Assembly: GCF_025995175.1 (NCBI RefSeq)
Contig: NZ_BAPV01000060.1
Coordinates: 1-64,000 of the forward strand
Length of the DNA: 64,000 nt
Direction: 5' to 3'
DNA from: Asaia krungthepensis NRIC 0535
GTDB taxonomy: Bacteria > Pseudomonadota > Alphaproteobacteria > Acetobacterales > Acetobacteraceae
Shown: piece by piece, positions 8,475 to 16,943 of the stretch
Layout: every line of letters starts with the position of its first letter
How positions within the stretch are numbered: position 1 is the stretch's first letter
Position numbers and translations under genes: made by a program
Notes under the pieces: generated by a model
What the model saw: only the letters and a program-made list of their open reading frames with translations
Told to the model about the DNA's origin: nothing
The model's database searches: none

Positions 8475-8720
8475 TCCCGACCTCTTCCTTCTATCTCTGG
8501 CCTGAACGGGACCGTAAGACAGTGCTACGCGCACTGGCATCGCACGATCCCAAGCCTGCGCTTAGCAATTCCGTCTTTTCCTGCATAGGACCGGGTCGTT
8601 GCAGGGATGAGCGCTTCGGCGCTGAGTCTGCCCTCTTTCCATGTGCATATCGCAATGTGAAAGACTTAAGGAACCCTTCCTGCCCGACAATATCTCGGGG
8701 GGTCTCCTCCCGCCCTGAGA
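8475..8720 (-). promoter_or_regulatory. Hairpin-rich leader of purU, possible RNA regulator
   Basis: The 246 bp between the acetyltransferase stop and purU hold several inverted repeats: AGCGC/GCGCT around a four-base loop (8610-8623), CCTGCA/TGCAGG (8580-8605) and CAGTGC/GCACTG (8520-8536). Read on the minus strand, the first hairpin gives GCGCCGAAGCGC and is followed by GCAGGAAAAGACGG, loosely reminiscent of glycine-riboswitch elements. I do not see the full conserved core, so this is a candidate structured leader, not a called riboswitch. Confidence 0.35.
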
Positions 8721-9146
8721 TCAGGTCCTGAGATCGAGCGCCATACGCTGATGTTCGATGGGCCCTTTGAAGAATATTTCCCCCATCGGGACCATGCCGA
8801 ATTTGCGGTAGAACCCGAGCGCGCTGCTTCTGGCATCGAGTTCCAGGCGCCCCACCCCTGCTTTCCGACAGATGGCGATGGCCTCGTGCATCATCTGCGC
8901 GCCGATCCCCTGTCCCTGCAGATCCGCCACAACAGCGAATTTGCGCAGCTGGACCAGACCGGGCCCGATAGGGCAGAGCGACAGACATCCGACAAGGCGA
9001 TCACCGTCAAAGGCACCGAGATGCGTCGCTTCCGGATCCTGTGGGACGCGGCATTCCTCTTCTGTCAGACCGGGCCAGAGCACCTCACGGCGCAGCGGGA
9101 GGCAGTCATCGGTAGCGATACGGGCGAGGCGAATGGCGGGACTCAT
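8721..9146 (-). CDS. GNAT-family N-acetyltransferase
   Basis: A protein of 141 residues with the GNAT acetyl-CoA fold. Motif A reads LRKFAVVADLQGQGIGAQMMHEA (the QGxGxG-type pyrophosphate loop) and the C-terminal part has LDARSSALGFYRKFGMVP, typical of motif B. It transfers an acetyl group to an unknown amine. ATG at 9146 is chosen because GAAGGA sits just upstream; this ribosome site overlaps the stop of the preceding membrane-protein gene, so the two are probably coupled. The frame upstream to 9227 overlaps that gene and is not used. Substrate unknown. Confidence 0.85.
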   Translation of the reverse strand: MSPAIRLARIATDDCLPLRREVLWPGLTEEECRVPQDPEATHLGAFDGDRLVGCLSLCPIGPGLVQLRKFAVVADLQGQGIGAQMMHEAIAICRKAGVGRLELDARSSALGFYRKFGMVPMGEIFFKGPIEHQRMALDLRT

Positions 9147-9156
9147 GGGCGTTCCT

Positions 9157-10254
9157 TCAAGCTGATTCGAGCGGAGGCGCATCACGGGAGGCTTCGTCCG
9201 TCTTGTCACGATGACCGAGACTCGCACTTCCGCAACTCAAGCAAAACCGGTTGAAAGCAAGGTTGCGCGTCTCGCAGCGACTGCAGTGTTCGAACAGTGT
9301 GAGCCCGCAATGAACGCAGTAATTGGTTTCAAGCCCATCGACCAGAATGATGGGCCTGTCACAATCCGGACAGATCTTGCGATCGATCTTGGCATAGGCC
9401 TGCTCCCGATCGACGCGCTGACGCCGCTCCTGTTCGGAATCTGCTTCGGCCACGCGACGCCGCGCCAGATAGCTTTGCATATTGCGGATGAGGACCACGC
9501 AGACCAGTACGGTCAGAAGCGCGCCCACGCCATAGCGCACATAGCCACCATAGCTTGGCAGATAGGGAACGAGCTCCACAAAGAATGCGTAGAGCGAGGC
9601 GAGAACAAAACCACGATAAAGCGGCCAGTACTGGCTGTGTCGTTTGCGCATGACCAGCCAGCTGGCCAGAAGCAGGAGTGGCAGGGTAAAGGCCAGCCTT
9701 ATGGCAAATACCCGGAGCTGCGCCCTGAAAACAGCGCGCTGGAACACGGGACGATACGCCTCGTCAACGGCCTCCAGATCACGGGCGAGCTGCGCCTTGC
9801 TGGCGTCGTAGATATGGCGGCGCTGATCGAGCGCCTCGATCCTGCGTGTGACCTCGTGTTCCGCCTGTTGCAGGCGCTCAAGCGCCGCCGTGCGCGTCAG
9901 GAGTTCCGTATCCTGACGGGGGTCGGTCGTCGCCTTGCGCGTTTCGAGCCAAGCCTGAAATCCCTCGCGTGCGTTGCGCGTGGCGCTCTGCGCAGCCTCT
10001 AATGCAACGTCGTTCAGCTGGCGCTCGGCAGCAATCGCCGCGCGCTCGTCACGGAGCGCTACCTGGCGTCGCGTCATCTCAACAGGATAGATCGGCTTGT
10101 ATGTGACATCACCTGCCTTGCGCGGCAGATCATTGATAACGAGGCCACCCAGCCCCACCAAAAACAGGGCGAAAACAACTGAGACGGCCCACATGGCCAG
10201 CGCGTAAAGACGCTCCGGCAGACGATTCCCTTTTTTCATTATTTTTCCGATCAT
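9157..10254 (-). CDS. Membrane protein with coiled coil and C-terminal double zinc ribbon
   Basis: A protein of about 365 residues with an N-terminal membrane segment (residues 15-40), a long charged, probably coiled-coil part (about 60-170, many Glu, Arg and Gln), three further hydrophobic segments (about 180-265), a basic stretch, and a cytoplasmic tail with CPDC and CVHC (first ribbon), then CSRC and CLSC (second ribbon). This is a common bacterial architecture of unknown role; the ribbons suggest protein or nucleic-acid contact at the membrane. ATG 10254 is used; GTG 10278 and ATG 10239 are alternatives. It lies 10 bp before the GNAT gene and is divergent from the ABC-F gene. Confidence 0.75.
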   Translation of the reverse strand: MIGKIMKKGNRLPERLYALAMWAVSVVFALFLVGLGGLVINDLPRKAGDVTYKPIYPVEMTRRQVALRDERAAIAAERQLNDVALEAAQSATRNAREGFQAWLETRKATTDPRQDTELLTRTAALERLQQAEHEVTRRIEALDQRRHIYDASKAQLARDLEAVDEAYRPVFQRAVFRAQLRVFAIRLAFTLPLLLLASWLVMRKRHSQYWPLYRGFVLASLYAFFVELVPYLPSYGGYVRYGVGALLTVLVCVVLIRNMQSYLARRRVAEADSEQERRQRVDREQAYAKIDRKICPDCDRPIILVDGLETNYCVHCGLTLFEHCSRCETRNLAFNRFCLSCGSASLGHRDKTDEASRDAPPLESA

Positions 10255-10403
10255 CGCGGCGTCCTGACTGGACCTCACAGACGAGGGAAGCGCGATCTGA
10301 CCGCGGCGTCAAATTGCAGCCGCGTGATCGCAATTGCTTATCGCGAGGCGAGGTCCTATCAACGCCCCCTCCCCCGTGATCCAGAAAGCGACCCAGAGGT
10401 TCC

Positions 10404-12026
10404 ATGATCCGCCTTGATTCGATCAGCAAGCAGAACGGCCAGCGCGTCATCTTTATTGAGACAAGCGCCGCCATTCAGAAGGGCGAGAAAATCGGACTCG
10501 TCGGCCCAAATGGCGCCGGCAAGACCACGCTGTTCAGGCTGATCACCAAGCAGGAGAGCCCTGATGAAGGTCAGGTTTTCCAGGATCGTGGCATCACCAT
10601 CGGGTTCTTCAGCCAGGATGTCGGTGAGATGGAGGGGCGCTCTGTCGTGGCAGAGGTCATGAATGGCGCGGGCGAAGTCGCCGAAATCGCCAGCGAACTG
10701 GCCCAGCTCGAGGCCGATCTGTGCGATCCCGACAAGATGGATCAGATGGAGACCATTCTCGAACGCTTTGGCGATGTGCAGGCGCGTTTCGAGGAACTCG
10801 GCGGTTACGGACTCGATAGCAAGGCACGCGAAGTGCTGCATGGTCTGGGCTTCTCGCAAGAAATGATGTCGGGCGATGTCGGCCTGCTCTCGGGCGGGTG
10901 GAAGATGCGCGTGGCTCTGGCCCGTATTCTGCTCATGCAACCCGATGTCATGCTGCTCGATGAGCCGAGCAACCATCTGGATCTGGAAAGTCTGATCTGG
11001 CTGGAGCAGTTCCTGAAAACCTATGATGGCGCCCTGCTCATGACGTCGCATGACCGCGCCTTCATGAACCGCGTGGTCAACAAAATCCTCGAGATCGATG
11101 GCGGCACGTTGACCGGTTTTTCGGGCGATTACGAATTCTACGAGCAGCAGCGCGCCCTTAACGAAAAGCAGCAACAGGCCCAGTTCGACCGCCAGCAGGC
11201 GATGCTGGCCAAGGAAATTGCGTTTATCGAGCGTTTCAAGGCGCGCGCTTCTCACGCCGCGCAGGTGCAAAGCCGGGTCAAGAAGCTCGACAAGATCGAT
11301 CGCGTGGAGCCGCCGCGCCGTCGTCAGACCCTCTCATTCGACTTTGCCCCGGCACCGCGCTCGGGGGATTCTGTGGCGCTGCTCAAGCAGGTGAGCAAGA
11401 GCTATGGCACGCGCACCATTTATGACGGGCTCGATCTCCAGATACGTCGTCAGGAGCGCTGCTGTATTCTGGGCATCAACGGTGCGGGTAAATCAACCTT
11501 GCTCAAACTCATTGCCGGCGTGAGCGAACCCGATTCAGGCAGCGTCACCATCGGCGCCAGCGTGAAGATGGGCTATTTTGCACAGCATGCCATGGATCTG
11601 CTCGATGGCAGTCGCACAATATTCGAGACGCTGGAGCATGAATTCCCCCTCGCTGCCCAAGGTTCGCTGCGCGCTCTGGCGGGTGGGTTCGGTTTTTCGG
11701 GTGACGATGTCGACAAATATGTCAGCGTACTGTCGGGTGGCGAGAAGGCGCGTCTGGTCATGGCACTCATGCTCTATAATCCGCCCAATTTCCTGGTACT
11801 CGACGAACCGACCAACCATCTGGATATTGACACCAAGGAAATGCTTATCCGCGCCTTGAGCGATTACGAAGGTACGATGCTTTTTGTCTCGCATGACCGC
11901 CATTTTCTCGGGGCGCTGTCCAACCGCGTGCTGGAAGTGACGCCCGAAGGGCTTCACCGTTATGAGGGTGGATATCACGAATACGTTGCCGCGACCGGTC
12001 AGGAGGCCCCCGGCCTGCATGTCTGA
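10404..12026 (+). CDS. ABC-F family ATP-binding protein (YbiT/Uup type)
   Basis: A soluble protein of 540 residues with two ATPase cassettes and no membrane domain, as in ABC-F translation factors. First cassette: Walker A GPNGAGKT at 34-41, signature LSGGW near 162, Walker B LLDEPSNHLD near 184. Second cassette: Walker A GINGAGKS at 357-364, signature LSGGE near 443, Walker B LVLDEPTNHLD near 464. Between them lies the charged linker (about 245-310) that reaches into the ribosomal E site in known members. The overall pattern is closest to YbiT. Role inferred from family: ribosome-associated ATPase easing stalled or difficult translation. Confidence 0.9.
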   Translation: MIRLDSISKQNGQRVIFIETSAAIQKGEKIGLVGPNGAGKTTLFRLITKQESPDEGQVFQDRGITIGFFSQDVGEMEGRSVVAEVMNGAGEVAEIASELAQLEADLCDPDKMDQMETILERFGDVQARFEELGGYGLDSKAREVLHGLGFSQEMMSGDVGLLSGGWKMRVALARILLMQPDVMLLDEPSNHLDLESLIWLEQFLKTYDGALLMTSHDRAFMNRVVNKILEIDGGTLTGFSGDYEFYEQQRALNEKQQQAQFDRQQAMLAKEIAFIERFKARASHAAQVQSRVKKLDKIDRVEPPRRRQTLSFDFAPAPRSGDSVALLKQVSKSYGTRTIYDGLDLQIRRQERCCILGINGAGKSTLLKLIAGVSEPDSGSVTIGASVKMGYFAQHAMDLLDGSRTIFETLEHEFPLAAQGSLRALAGGFGFSGDDVDKYVSVLSGGEKARLVMALMLYNPPNFLVLDEPTNHLDIDTKEMLIRALSDYEGTMLFVSHDRHFLGALSNRVLEVTPEGLHRYEGGYHEYVAATGQEAPGLHV

Positions 12027-12304
12027 GGCATTCACCTGGCCCAGTTGCATCAACGACACTTAATGGATGACGGGAAACGGATGCATGGGGCGCTGAACCG
12101 GCCGGGGTGCCAAGTCTCTGACGACGCGCTCCTGTCTCTAGCCGGGTATCTTCATCTGGTGTGCGCGCGCGTCGAACCGACATAGTCGAACGTTGGTTGA
12201 AGCACAGGCAGCCGGCGTTTCGGATCGCCTTGCGGGAAGGCAGGAAGACTTCGCGCAGGGTGTGAGATCAGCGCAAGGGCAGCAAAAGATTAGAGTCCGA
12301 GCTG

Positions 12305-12847
12305 TCAGGCTGCTGAACACTCGGACCTTTCACCCTCTCCCCCGAAGGGGAAGCGCTCGATAAGGGTCCAGGGGCCGCCCTCATAACGCCAGAGATTCAG
12401 GGCTGCGGCATTTGTCACAATGGGCTCGAAGCCCTCGGTGAGATCACGTAATAAGCGCCGCGCCCGGTCGGGCTCAACCTTGTTTTGCACTGTGAGATGC
12501 GGCCGCCATGCAGCGGCATCCTGCCGGGTGAGGACGTCACGCCCGACCAGGGACACGATCGACGCGCGCAAGGTGCTCAATCCCGCACTGTGGATACGGA
12601 ATGCGACGCCGCGCCCCAAAGAATACGGTGCATCGATCCTGACACCAGGGGCATCCATCCTCTGACGCAGACGAAGCTGTATTGCCTGCGAGACATCCGG
12701 CGGCAGAGCATGAAACAGGGTCACATGAGCCGGGACGATATTGCGCTCTGGCGGGAAGTATTGCGTGCGGAGGGCCTGGGCCCAGTCCTGATACGGCGCT
12801 TCGAACTCGAGAGTGAGAATCAGGGGCGCCATGGTGTCTGCCTGCAT
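12305..12847 (-). CDS. 2'-5' RNA ligase/phosphodiesterase-superfamily protein
   Basis: A protein of 180 residues of the 2H phosphoesterase superfamily, recognised by two HxT motifs: HVTLF near residue 41 and HLTVQ near 117, spaced as usual for the two catalytic His. Relatives act on 2',3'-cyclic phosphates or 2'-5' bonds in RNA; the physiological substrate is usually unknown. ATG at 12847 is preceded by GAGGTAGGA; an ATG five codons later is the alternative. It converges with the ABC-F gene, with 278 bp between the stops that hold nothing I can name. Confidence 0.82.
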   Translation of the reverse strand: MQADTMAPLILTLEFEAPYQDWAQALRTQYFPPERNIVPAHVTLFHALPPDVSQAIQLRLRQRMDAPGVRIDAPYSLGRGVAFRIHSAGLSTLRASIVSLVGRDVLTRQDAAAWRPHLTVQNKVEPDRARRLLRDLTEGFEPIVTNAAALNLWRYEGGPWTLIERFPFGGEGERSECSAA

Positions 12848-13255
12848 GGTCCTACCTCGTGCTGGAGATCGTGAAAGCTCATTGTCCCGGGAGGAATGGT
12901 CGTGACGATCAGCACCCGAATGATCGTCCTCTAACTCGGCAACGATGGTTCGGATCCCTCCTCGGCGCGGAGGACGTGTCTCGGAGGCTCGAGATTATCC
13001 CATGATGACTCTCGGCTCGGCGCTTCCCACCTTTCCTGTCTTGCAGATGCCTGAAGCGCGAAAACCGGACAGAAGCAAATCCGGCATCTCCACTATCTGG
13101 CGAGCCAGACCTGAGGCTTCCGACTGATGCGGGAACTGTGACCGGGCTGATGAAACGGCCGCCACCTCAAATTCTGTCCTCTCTGATCCCCCCCGGGCAC
13201 CGACGGGATTTGAGGCTGCTTTTCCCGCCTCGGAGGTACAGCGGTAAAACTCGCT
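12848..13255. other. Intergenic region without a supported gene
   Basis: About 400 bp between the RNA ligase-like gene (leaving leftward) and the stop of the TetR gene. One 60-codon frame (12945-13127) has no ribosome site or family features. The promoter of the RNA ligase-like gene should be at the left end. No hairpin or repeat stands out. Confidence 0.45.
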
Positions 13256-13930
13256 TCAGGGTCGCAGGCGAAGCAGTTCAGGCCGACGACGCAGAATGAG
13301 CCGGGTAATCCATGTCCGGTACGGCATGATCAGCGCCATGATCTGGTCGAAGCCCCAGTCCAGGCACGATTCGTCGGGATAACTCTCTCCGGTCTGCTGC
13401 ACCACGTAGCCGAGCCAGTACGTGGAAACGATGAAGATATTGGCCACTAACGGGGCAAGCTGAGCCTCGTCTATTGAGAGAATCCGTGCGCGCCTCAGTT
13501 CATCGATCAAGAGGGTGACCCGCGACGAGAGCGTTGCAGTCAGTTCAGCGACTGCCGGCTGAAGCGCGGGCTCGAGCCGGAAGAGAACATGCCCATCACG
13601 CATGAGCGCCCTGTATTTCCAGCTGAGCAAGCACCAGCCGCGCAACCTGTCGATGGCGCGTCGGAGCAACTCCCCCACTTCCCCGGGCGAGGTTGACGCT
13701 CCAGGCAGTAATGCCCCCTCAAAGAGGTCCTGGGCCTCGTGCTCGAAAGCCCTGAACAGAGCCTCGGCAATCTGGGCTTTGGTTTTGAAGTGATAGTAGA
13801 GATTGCCTTCATTGATCGAACAGCGTTCGGCGAGTTCACGCGTGGTCAGGCGATCGAATCCGGCCTCATTGGCGAGACGTCTCGCCTCCTCAAGAATTCG
13901 TGACTTTGTGGAAGAAATAGACGCCATCAT
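13256..13930 (-). CDS. TetR/AcrR-family transcriptional repressor
   Basis: A protein of 224 residues. The N-terminal helix-turn-helix is typical of TetR: ILEEARRLANEAGFDRLTTRELAERC, then EGNLYYHFKTKAQIAEALF (residues 12-60). The rest is an all-helical ligand-binding domain with LLRRAIDRLRGWCLLSWKYRALM and several Trp. Two ATGs in a row (13930, 13927) could start it. It is transcribed divergently from the P450 gene, and the 69 bp between them carry two copies of a TetR-type palindrome, so it most likely represses itself and the P450. The ligand is unknown. Confidence 0.92.
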   Translation of the reverse strand: MMASISSTKSRILEEARRLANEAGFDRLTTRELAERCSINEGNLYYHFKTKAQIAEALFRAFEHEAQDLFEGALLPGASTSPGEVGELLRRAIDRLRGWCLLSWKYRALMRDGHVLFRLEPALQPAVAELTATLSSRVTLLIDELRRARILSIDEAQLAPLVANIFIVSTYWLGYVVQQTGESYPDESCLDWGFDQIMALIMPYRTWITRLILRRRPELLRLRP

Positions 13931-13943
13931 CGCACTCGATTTC

Positions 13944-13959
13944 TAAGGTGTTCACCTTA
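13944..13959. promoter_or_regulatory. Operator 1: TAAGGT-N4-ACCTTA palindrome
   Basis: A perfect inverted repeat, TAAGGT, GTTC, ACCTTA, 14 bp upstream of the TetR start codon. The same half sites recur at operator 2, 23 bp further on. Length and symmetry fit a TetR dimer site. Confidence 0.75.
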
Positions 13960-13966
13960 TATAATC

Positions 13967-13982
13967 TAAGGTATAGACCTTA
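13967..13982. promoter_or_regulatory. Operator 2: TAAGGT-N4-ACCTTA palindrome
   Basis: A second perfect copy with spacer ATAG, extended by one pair on each side (CTAAGGT/ACCTTAG). It ends 17 bp before the P450 GTG and just before its GGAG ribosome site. The two operators are 23 bp apart, about two helical turns, which would place two dimers on one DNA face. Confidence 0.75.
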
Positions 13983-13999
13983 GATAGCGGAGCCCGCCC

Positions 14000-15361
14000 G
14001 TGTCGTCATCCCTGCGCCAGACCCTGTCCTCCCTGCCGTCGCAGATCAGGGCTGTGAGTGCCACTCTGCGCAATCCCATCGAGGCGCTCCCCCCATCCGT
14101 GTTCCACGACAGGATTGTCGAGCGTCATCTGGGGAGGCAGCATATCGTGTATGTCTGTGCACCAGACCTTGTGCGCGAGGCGCTGGTCACCCATTCAGCC
14201 GCCCTGGACAAGGGAGAGGGGCTGAGGCGAGCCATCGGCCCCGGACTTGGAAACGGGCTGCTCACCGCTGAAGGTGCAGACTGGAAATGGCAGAGGCAGG
14301 CCTTGGCCCCGGTTTTCCGCGCCAGCGGAACCGATGCCTTCCTGCCCGCCATGGTCCGGGCCACCGAACATTGTGTGGAGGAGCTTGCGCGACAGGGAGG
14401 TATCGTCGCCATCGAGCAGGCGATGATGCGTTTGACTGGGCGGATCATTATCGAGACCATGCTTTCCTCCCCCGACGCGGTGGATGCTGACGCGATGGCC
14501 GAGGGTCTCGGCGTGTTCCTCGAACAAACGCGCTGGAGCCTGCTTGGCGACCTCCTGGGGACTCCGGAATGGCTGCCTCATCCTGGCAAGGCAAAGGGCC
14601 TGGCCGCTGCCCGTGCCCTGAGGGCGCAGGCTCTTGCCCAGATACGTGCGCGTCGGGCCCTCAACGTTGACGATGGGCCGGATGATTTGCTGAACCGTCT
14701 CCTGACCGCGCGTGATCCCGATACCGGACGCGTGATGAGTGACGAGGAAATCATCGATAACCTGCTGACATTTCTGACTGCCGGTCATGAAACCACGGCG
14801 CTTGCGCTGGCCTGGACGTTTGATCGCCTTTCCCGTCACCCCGAAATCATGAGGGGGGTGCAGAGGGAACTGGACAGTATTCTGCCCGGAAAGGAGAGCG
14901 CACTCGATGCTTCGACTCTCAACCAGCTCGATCTGACCCGACGCGTCCTGCGTGAATCGATGCGCCTGACCCCTCCTGCACCGATCATCATCCGTGAAGT
15001 GCGTACTCCCTTCGAGCTTGAGGGTGTGTCGCTCGAGAAAGGCACTCGGCTCGTCGTGCCCATCTATGCCCTGCACCGCCATCGTCAGATATGGGAATCC
15101 CCAGAGATTTTCGATCCCGAGCGTTTCAGCCCGCGCGCAGGAGAGCGGCCTCAGGATGATCGATATGCCTATATGCCCTTCGGTGCTGGTCCACGCATTT
15201 GCATCGGTGCGCGCTTTGCCGAGACAGAGGCCCTGACCGTATTGGCTCTCATATTGCGTCGTCTGGTGTTGACCCCTGAACTGGCCGCGACCCCACCGGG
15301 CAAGATGGAAATCACACTTCGGCCAGCACGACCCCTGCTTATGTCGGTGACGTCACGGTGA
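14000..15361 (+). CDS. Cytochrome P450
   Basis: A haem monooxygenase of 453 residues without a membrane anchor. Visible landmarks: WxxxR in the C helix (WKWQRQ near 95), the I-helix oxygen motif AGHETT at 261-266, the K-helix ExxR as ESMR at 319-322, the PERF region (FDPERF near 371-376), and the haem loop FGAGPRICIG with ligand Cys near 401. GTG at 14000 is preceded by GGAG (13989-13992). No ferredoxin or reductase gene is next to it, so electrons must come from elsewhere. Control by the divergent TetR protein through the two operators is likely. Substrate unknown; fatty acids or xenobiotics are guesses. Confidence 0.95.
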   Translation: MSSSLRQTLSSLPSQIRAVSATLRNPIEALPPSVFHDRIVERHLGRQHIVYVCAPDLVREALVTHSAALDKGEGLRRAIGPGLGNGLLTAEGADWKWQRQALAPVFRASGTDAFLPAMVRATEHCVEELARQGGIVAIEQAMMRLTGRIIIETMLSSPDAVDADAMAEGLGVFLEQTRWSLLGDLLGTPEWLPHPGKAKGLAAARALRAQALAQIRARRALNVDDGPDDLLNRLLTARDPDTGRVMSDEEIIDNLLTFLTAGHETTALALAWTFDRLSRHPEIMRGVQRELDSILPGKESALDASTLNQLDLTRRVLRESMRLTPPAPIIIREVRTPFELEGVSLEKGTRLVVPIYALHRHRQIWESPEIFDPERFSPRAGERPQDDRYAYMPFGAGPRICIGARFAETEALTVLALILRRLVLTPELAATPPGKMEITLRPARPLLMSVTSR

Positions 15362-15640
15362 AAAACCGCGACACGCCTTGTTCTCTAGGTCCGCGGGAGG
15401 GCCTTCAATGTCACACCGACACCCACTTAGGCGCATGATGCGGCTCGCTTGGTTGCAACCGCCTTCCCTGCCGGAGTCCGAACTCCCCCAAGCGCGAACC
15501 TCACCGGTTACGCTCCAAAGACCTGATGACCGTCCAGTCTGGCTGCGGAATAACGCGGGGCCCGACACGAAGCCCGACGGCGTCCGCTCGTGCCCGAAGT
15601 CATCCACCGCGGAGCTATCCTGTAATGGATGACGCTGCGT

Positions 15641-16696
15641 TCAGACGGGCTCGAGAGAGCGCTCTTCGGCACACACCGATCCCACGAGGTTCGAATGTTC
15701 CAGTGTCACCCCATCAAGAGAGGGGGTCGGCATGTCGATAGCGGCCTGCATCTCAGGGAGGGTCTCAGGCTCGTGCGTTTTCAGTCCGGGATGAGCGCCT
15801 GAATCCGTCACTTCGGGCAGATCCTCCGGTGTCACCTGAGACTCAAATGGCAGGCAGATCATATTGTAGGAATAAAACCCTTGGTAAACATTGTCTGCCC
15901 GCTGCCGATGATTCCGGTCATTGAACAGAGTAGTGACATGCCACCATAGGCGGTAACCGCGCCGCCACAGATATTCGATCAAAGCTTGCGACTGCGCAGG
16001 TCGATCATTCTCGATATAGATCACCGGCCGACATGATGTGATGAGAGCGGCCGCCCCCCTGAGCACCTGCATCTCGAAGCCCTCGACATCGATCTTGATC
16101 AATCTGACCTGGCGCCCTGCCAGAACATCATCAAGACGCACACTGGGCACGATGACATCGCCAACGTTACCCTGCTCCCGCATTGATACCGAACCGAAAT
16201 TGCCGGGCTGTCTGTAATCCGGTGCGCCGAACGCCACCGATCCTGCCTGGGCAGAAACTGCGAATGGCCAGGCAATTGCGTTATCGATGCCATTCAATGC
16301 CAGATTGGCGCAGAGGTTCTGAAAAAGAAATGGCTGGGGCTCGAATGCAACAAGATCCCCTCCCACAGCGCGAGCAGCCTGGGCAAGAGCGACGGTCTGG
16401 CTCCCGATATTGGCGCCCACCTCTACGACAGTGCCCGGGTGGGTGATGTACTGCCTCGGCAAATCGAGTTCGTGCTCGCCATATTCGCCATATTGGATCA
16501 GAGCCTGCCCGATATAGGTATCGAAACGATTGGCAAGCATCGTGCCATAACGCGCCTCGACCAATGCGTAGGGGTTCGTTATTGCATTCACGACAATCTG
16601 CTCCCTCTCACGCGCCACCGGTAGGTGGCCTGCATTGCTTGTTTGCCATATAGAAGCAAAGGCTGCGGAGGATACAGAAAAATTAAATGTCATCAT
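15641..16696 (-). CDS. FkbM-family SAM-dependent methyltransferase
   Basis: A protein of 351 residues. The SAM site reads VVEVGANIGSQTVALAQ (near 90), followed by LVAFEPQPFLFQNLCANLALNG and the FkbM signature LIKIDVEGFEMQVLRGA (near 200), then PVIYIEN. FkbM proteins O-methylate sugars or small molecules, and in proteobacteria often surface glycans. The C-terminal 60 residues are an uncharacterised extension. The gene stands alone, behind an unusually AT-rich upstream segment, which suggests separate control or acquisition. Two ATGs are adjacent at the start (16696, 16693). Confidence 0.88.
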   Translation of the reverse strand: MMTFNFSVSSAAFASIWQTSNAGHLPVAREREQIVVNAITNPYALVEARYGTMLANRFDTYIGQALIQYGEYGEHELDLPRQYITHPGTVVEVGANIGSQTVALAQAARAVGGDLVAFEPQPFLFQNLCANLALNGIDNAIAWPFAVSAQAGSVAFGAPDYRQPGNFGSVSMREQGNVGDVIVPSVRLDDVLAGRQVRLIKIDVEGFEMQVLRGAAALITSCRPVIYIENDRPAQSQALIEYLWRRGYRLWWHVTTLFNDRNHRQRADNVYQGFYSYNMICLPFESQVTPEDLPEVTDSGAHPGLKTHEPETLPEMQAAIDMPTPSLDGVTLEHSNLVGSVCAEERSLEPV

Positions 16697-16883
16697 GTAT
16701 CATGACATTGTATTTCTCGGATATCGACCAATAAGTCAGAATTTCACTACAGTACCCAAATGCTGAATAACTGCACAATTAATTCTGATATTCATAGTTT
16801 TTGTTCAATTTTCATCGAATTTTTATTTATTTATATGAATAAATCGATATTCACCAATCTACAACGCCAAGTGAAACACGAAA
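16697..16883. promoter_or_regulatory. AT-rich upstream region of the FkbM gene
   Basis: About 185 bp that are strikingly AT-rich compared with the GC-rich neighbours. They hold an inverted repeat ATTTATT/AATAAAT (16825-16831 and 16838-16844, six-base loop). The promoter of the methyltransferase must lie here, reading leftwards. AT-rich tracts of this kind can bind nucleoid proteins; that is inference. Confidence 0.45.
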
Positions 16884-16917
16884 AAAGGGGATGCCATTCG
16901 GGAACGGCATCCCCTTT
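16884..16917 (-). terminator. Strong hairpin terminator after the UbiB-like gene
   Basis: A perfect 12-bp stem (AAAGGGGATGCC at 16884-16895 with GGCATCCCCTTT at 16906-16917) and a ten-base loop. On the minus strand it is followed by a run of six T, so it ends the pepF-ubiB transcript, whose last stop codon is 27 bp away. On the plus strand TTTGTT follows, so it may work weakly both ways. Confidence 0.88.
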
Positions 16918-16943
16918 GTTGTCATCTCCGTATGGCTCCCCCG

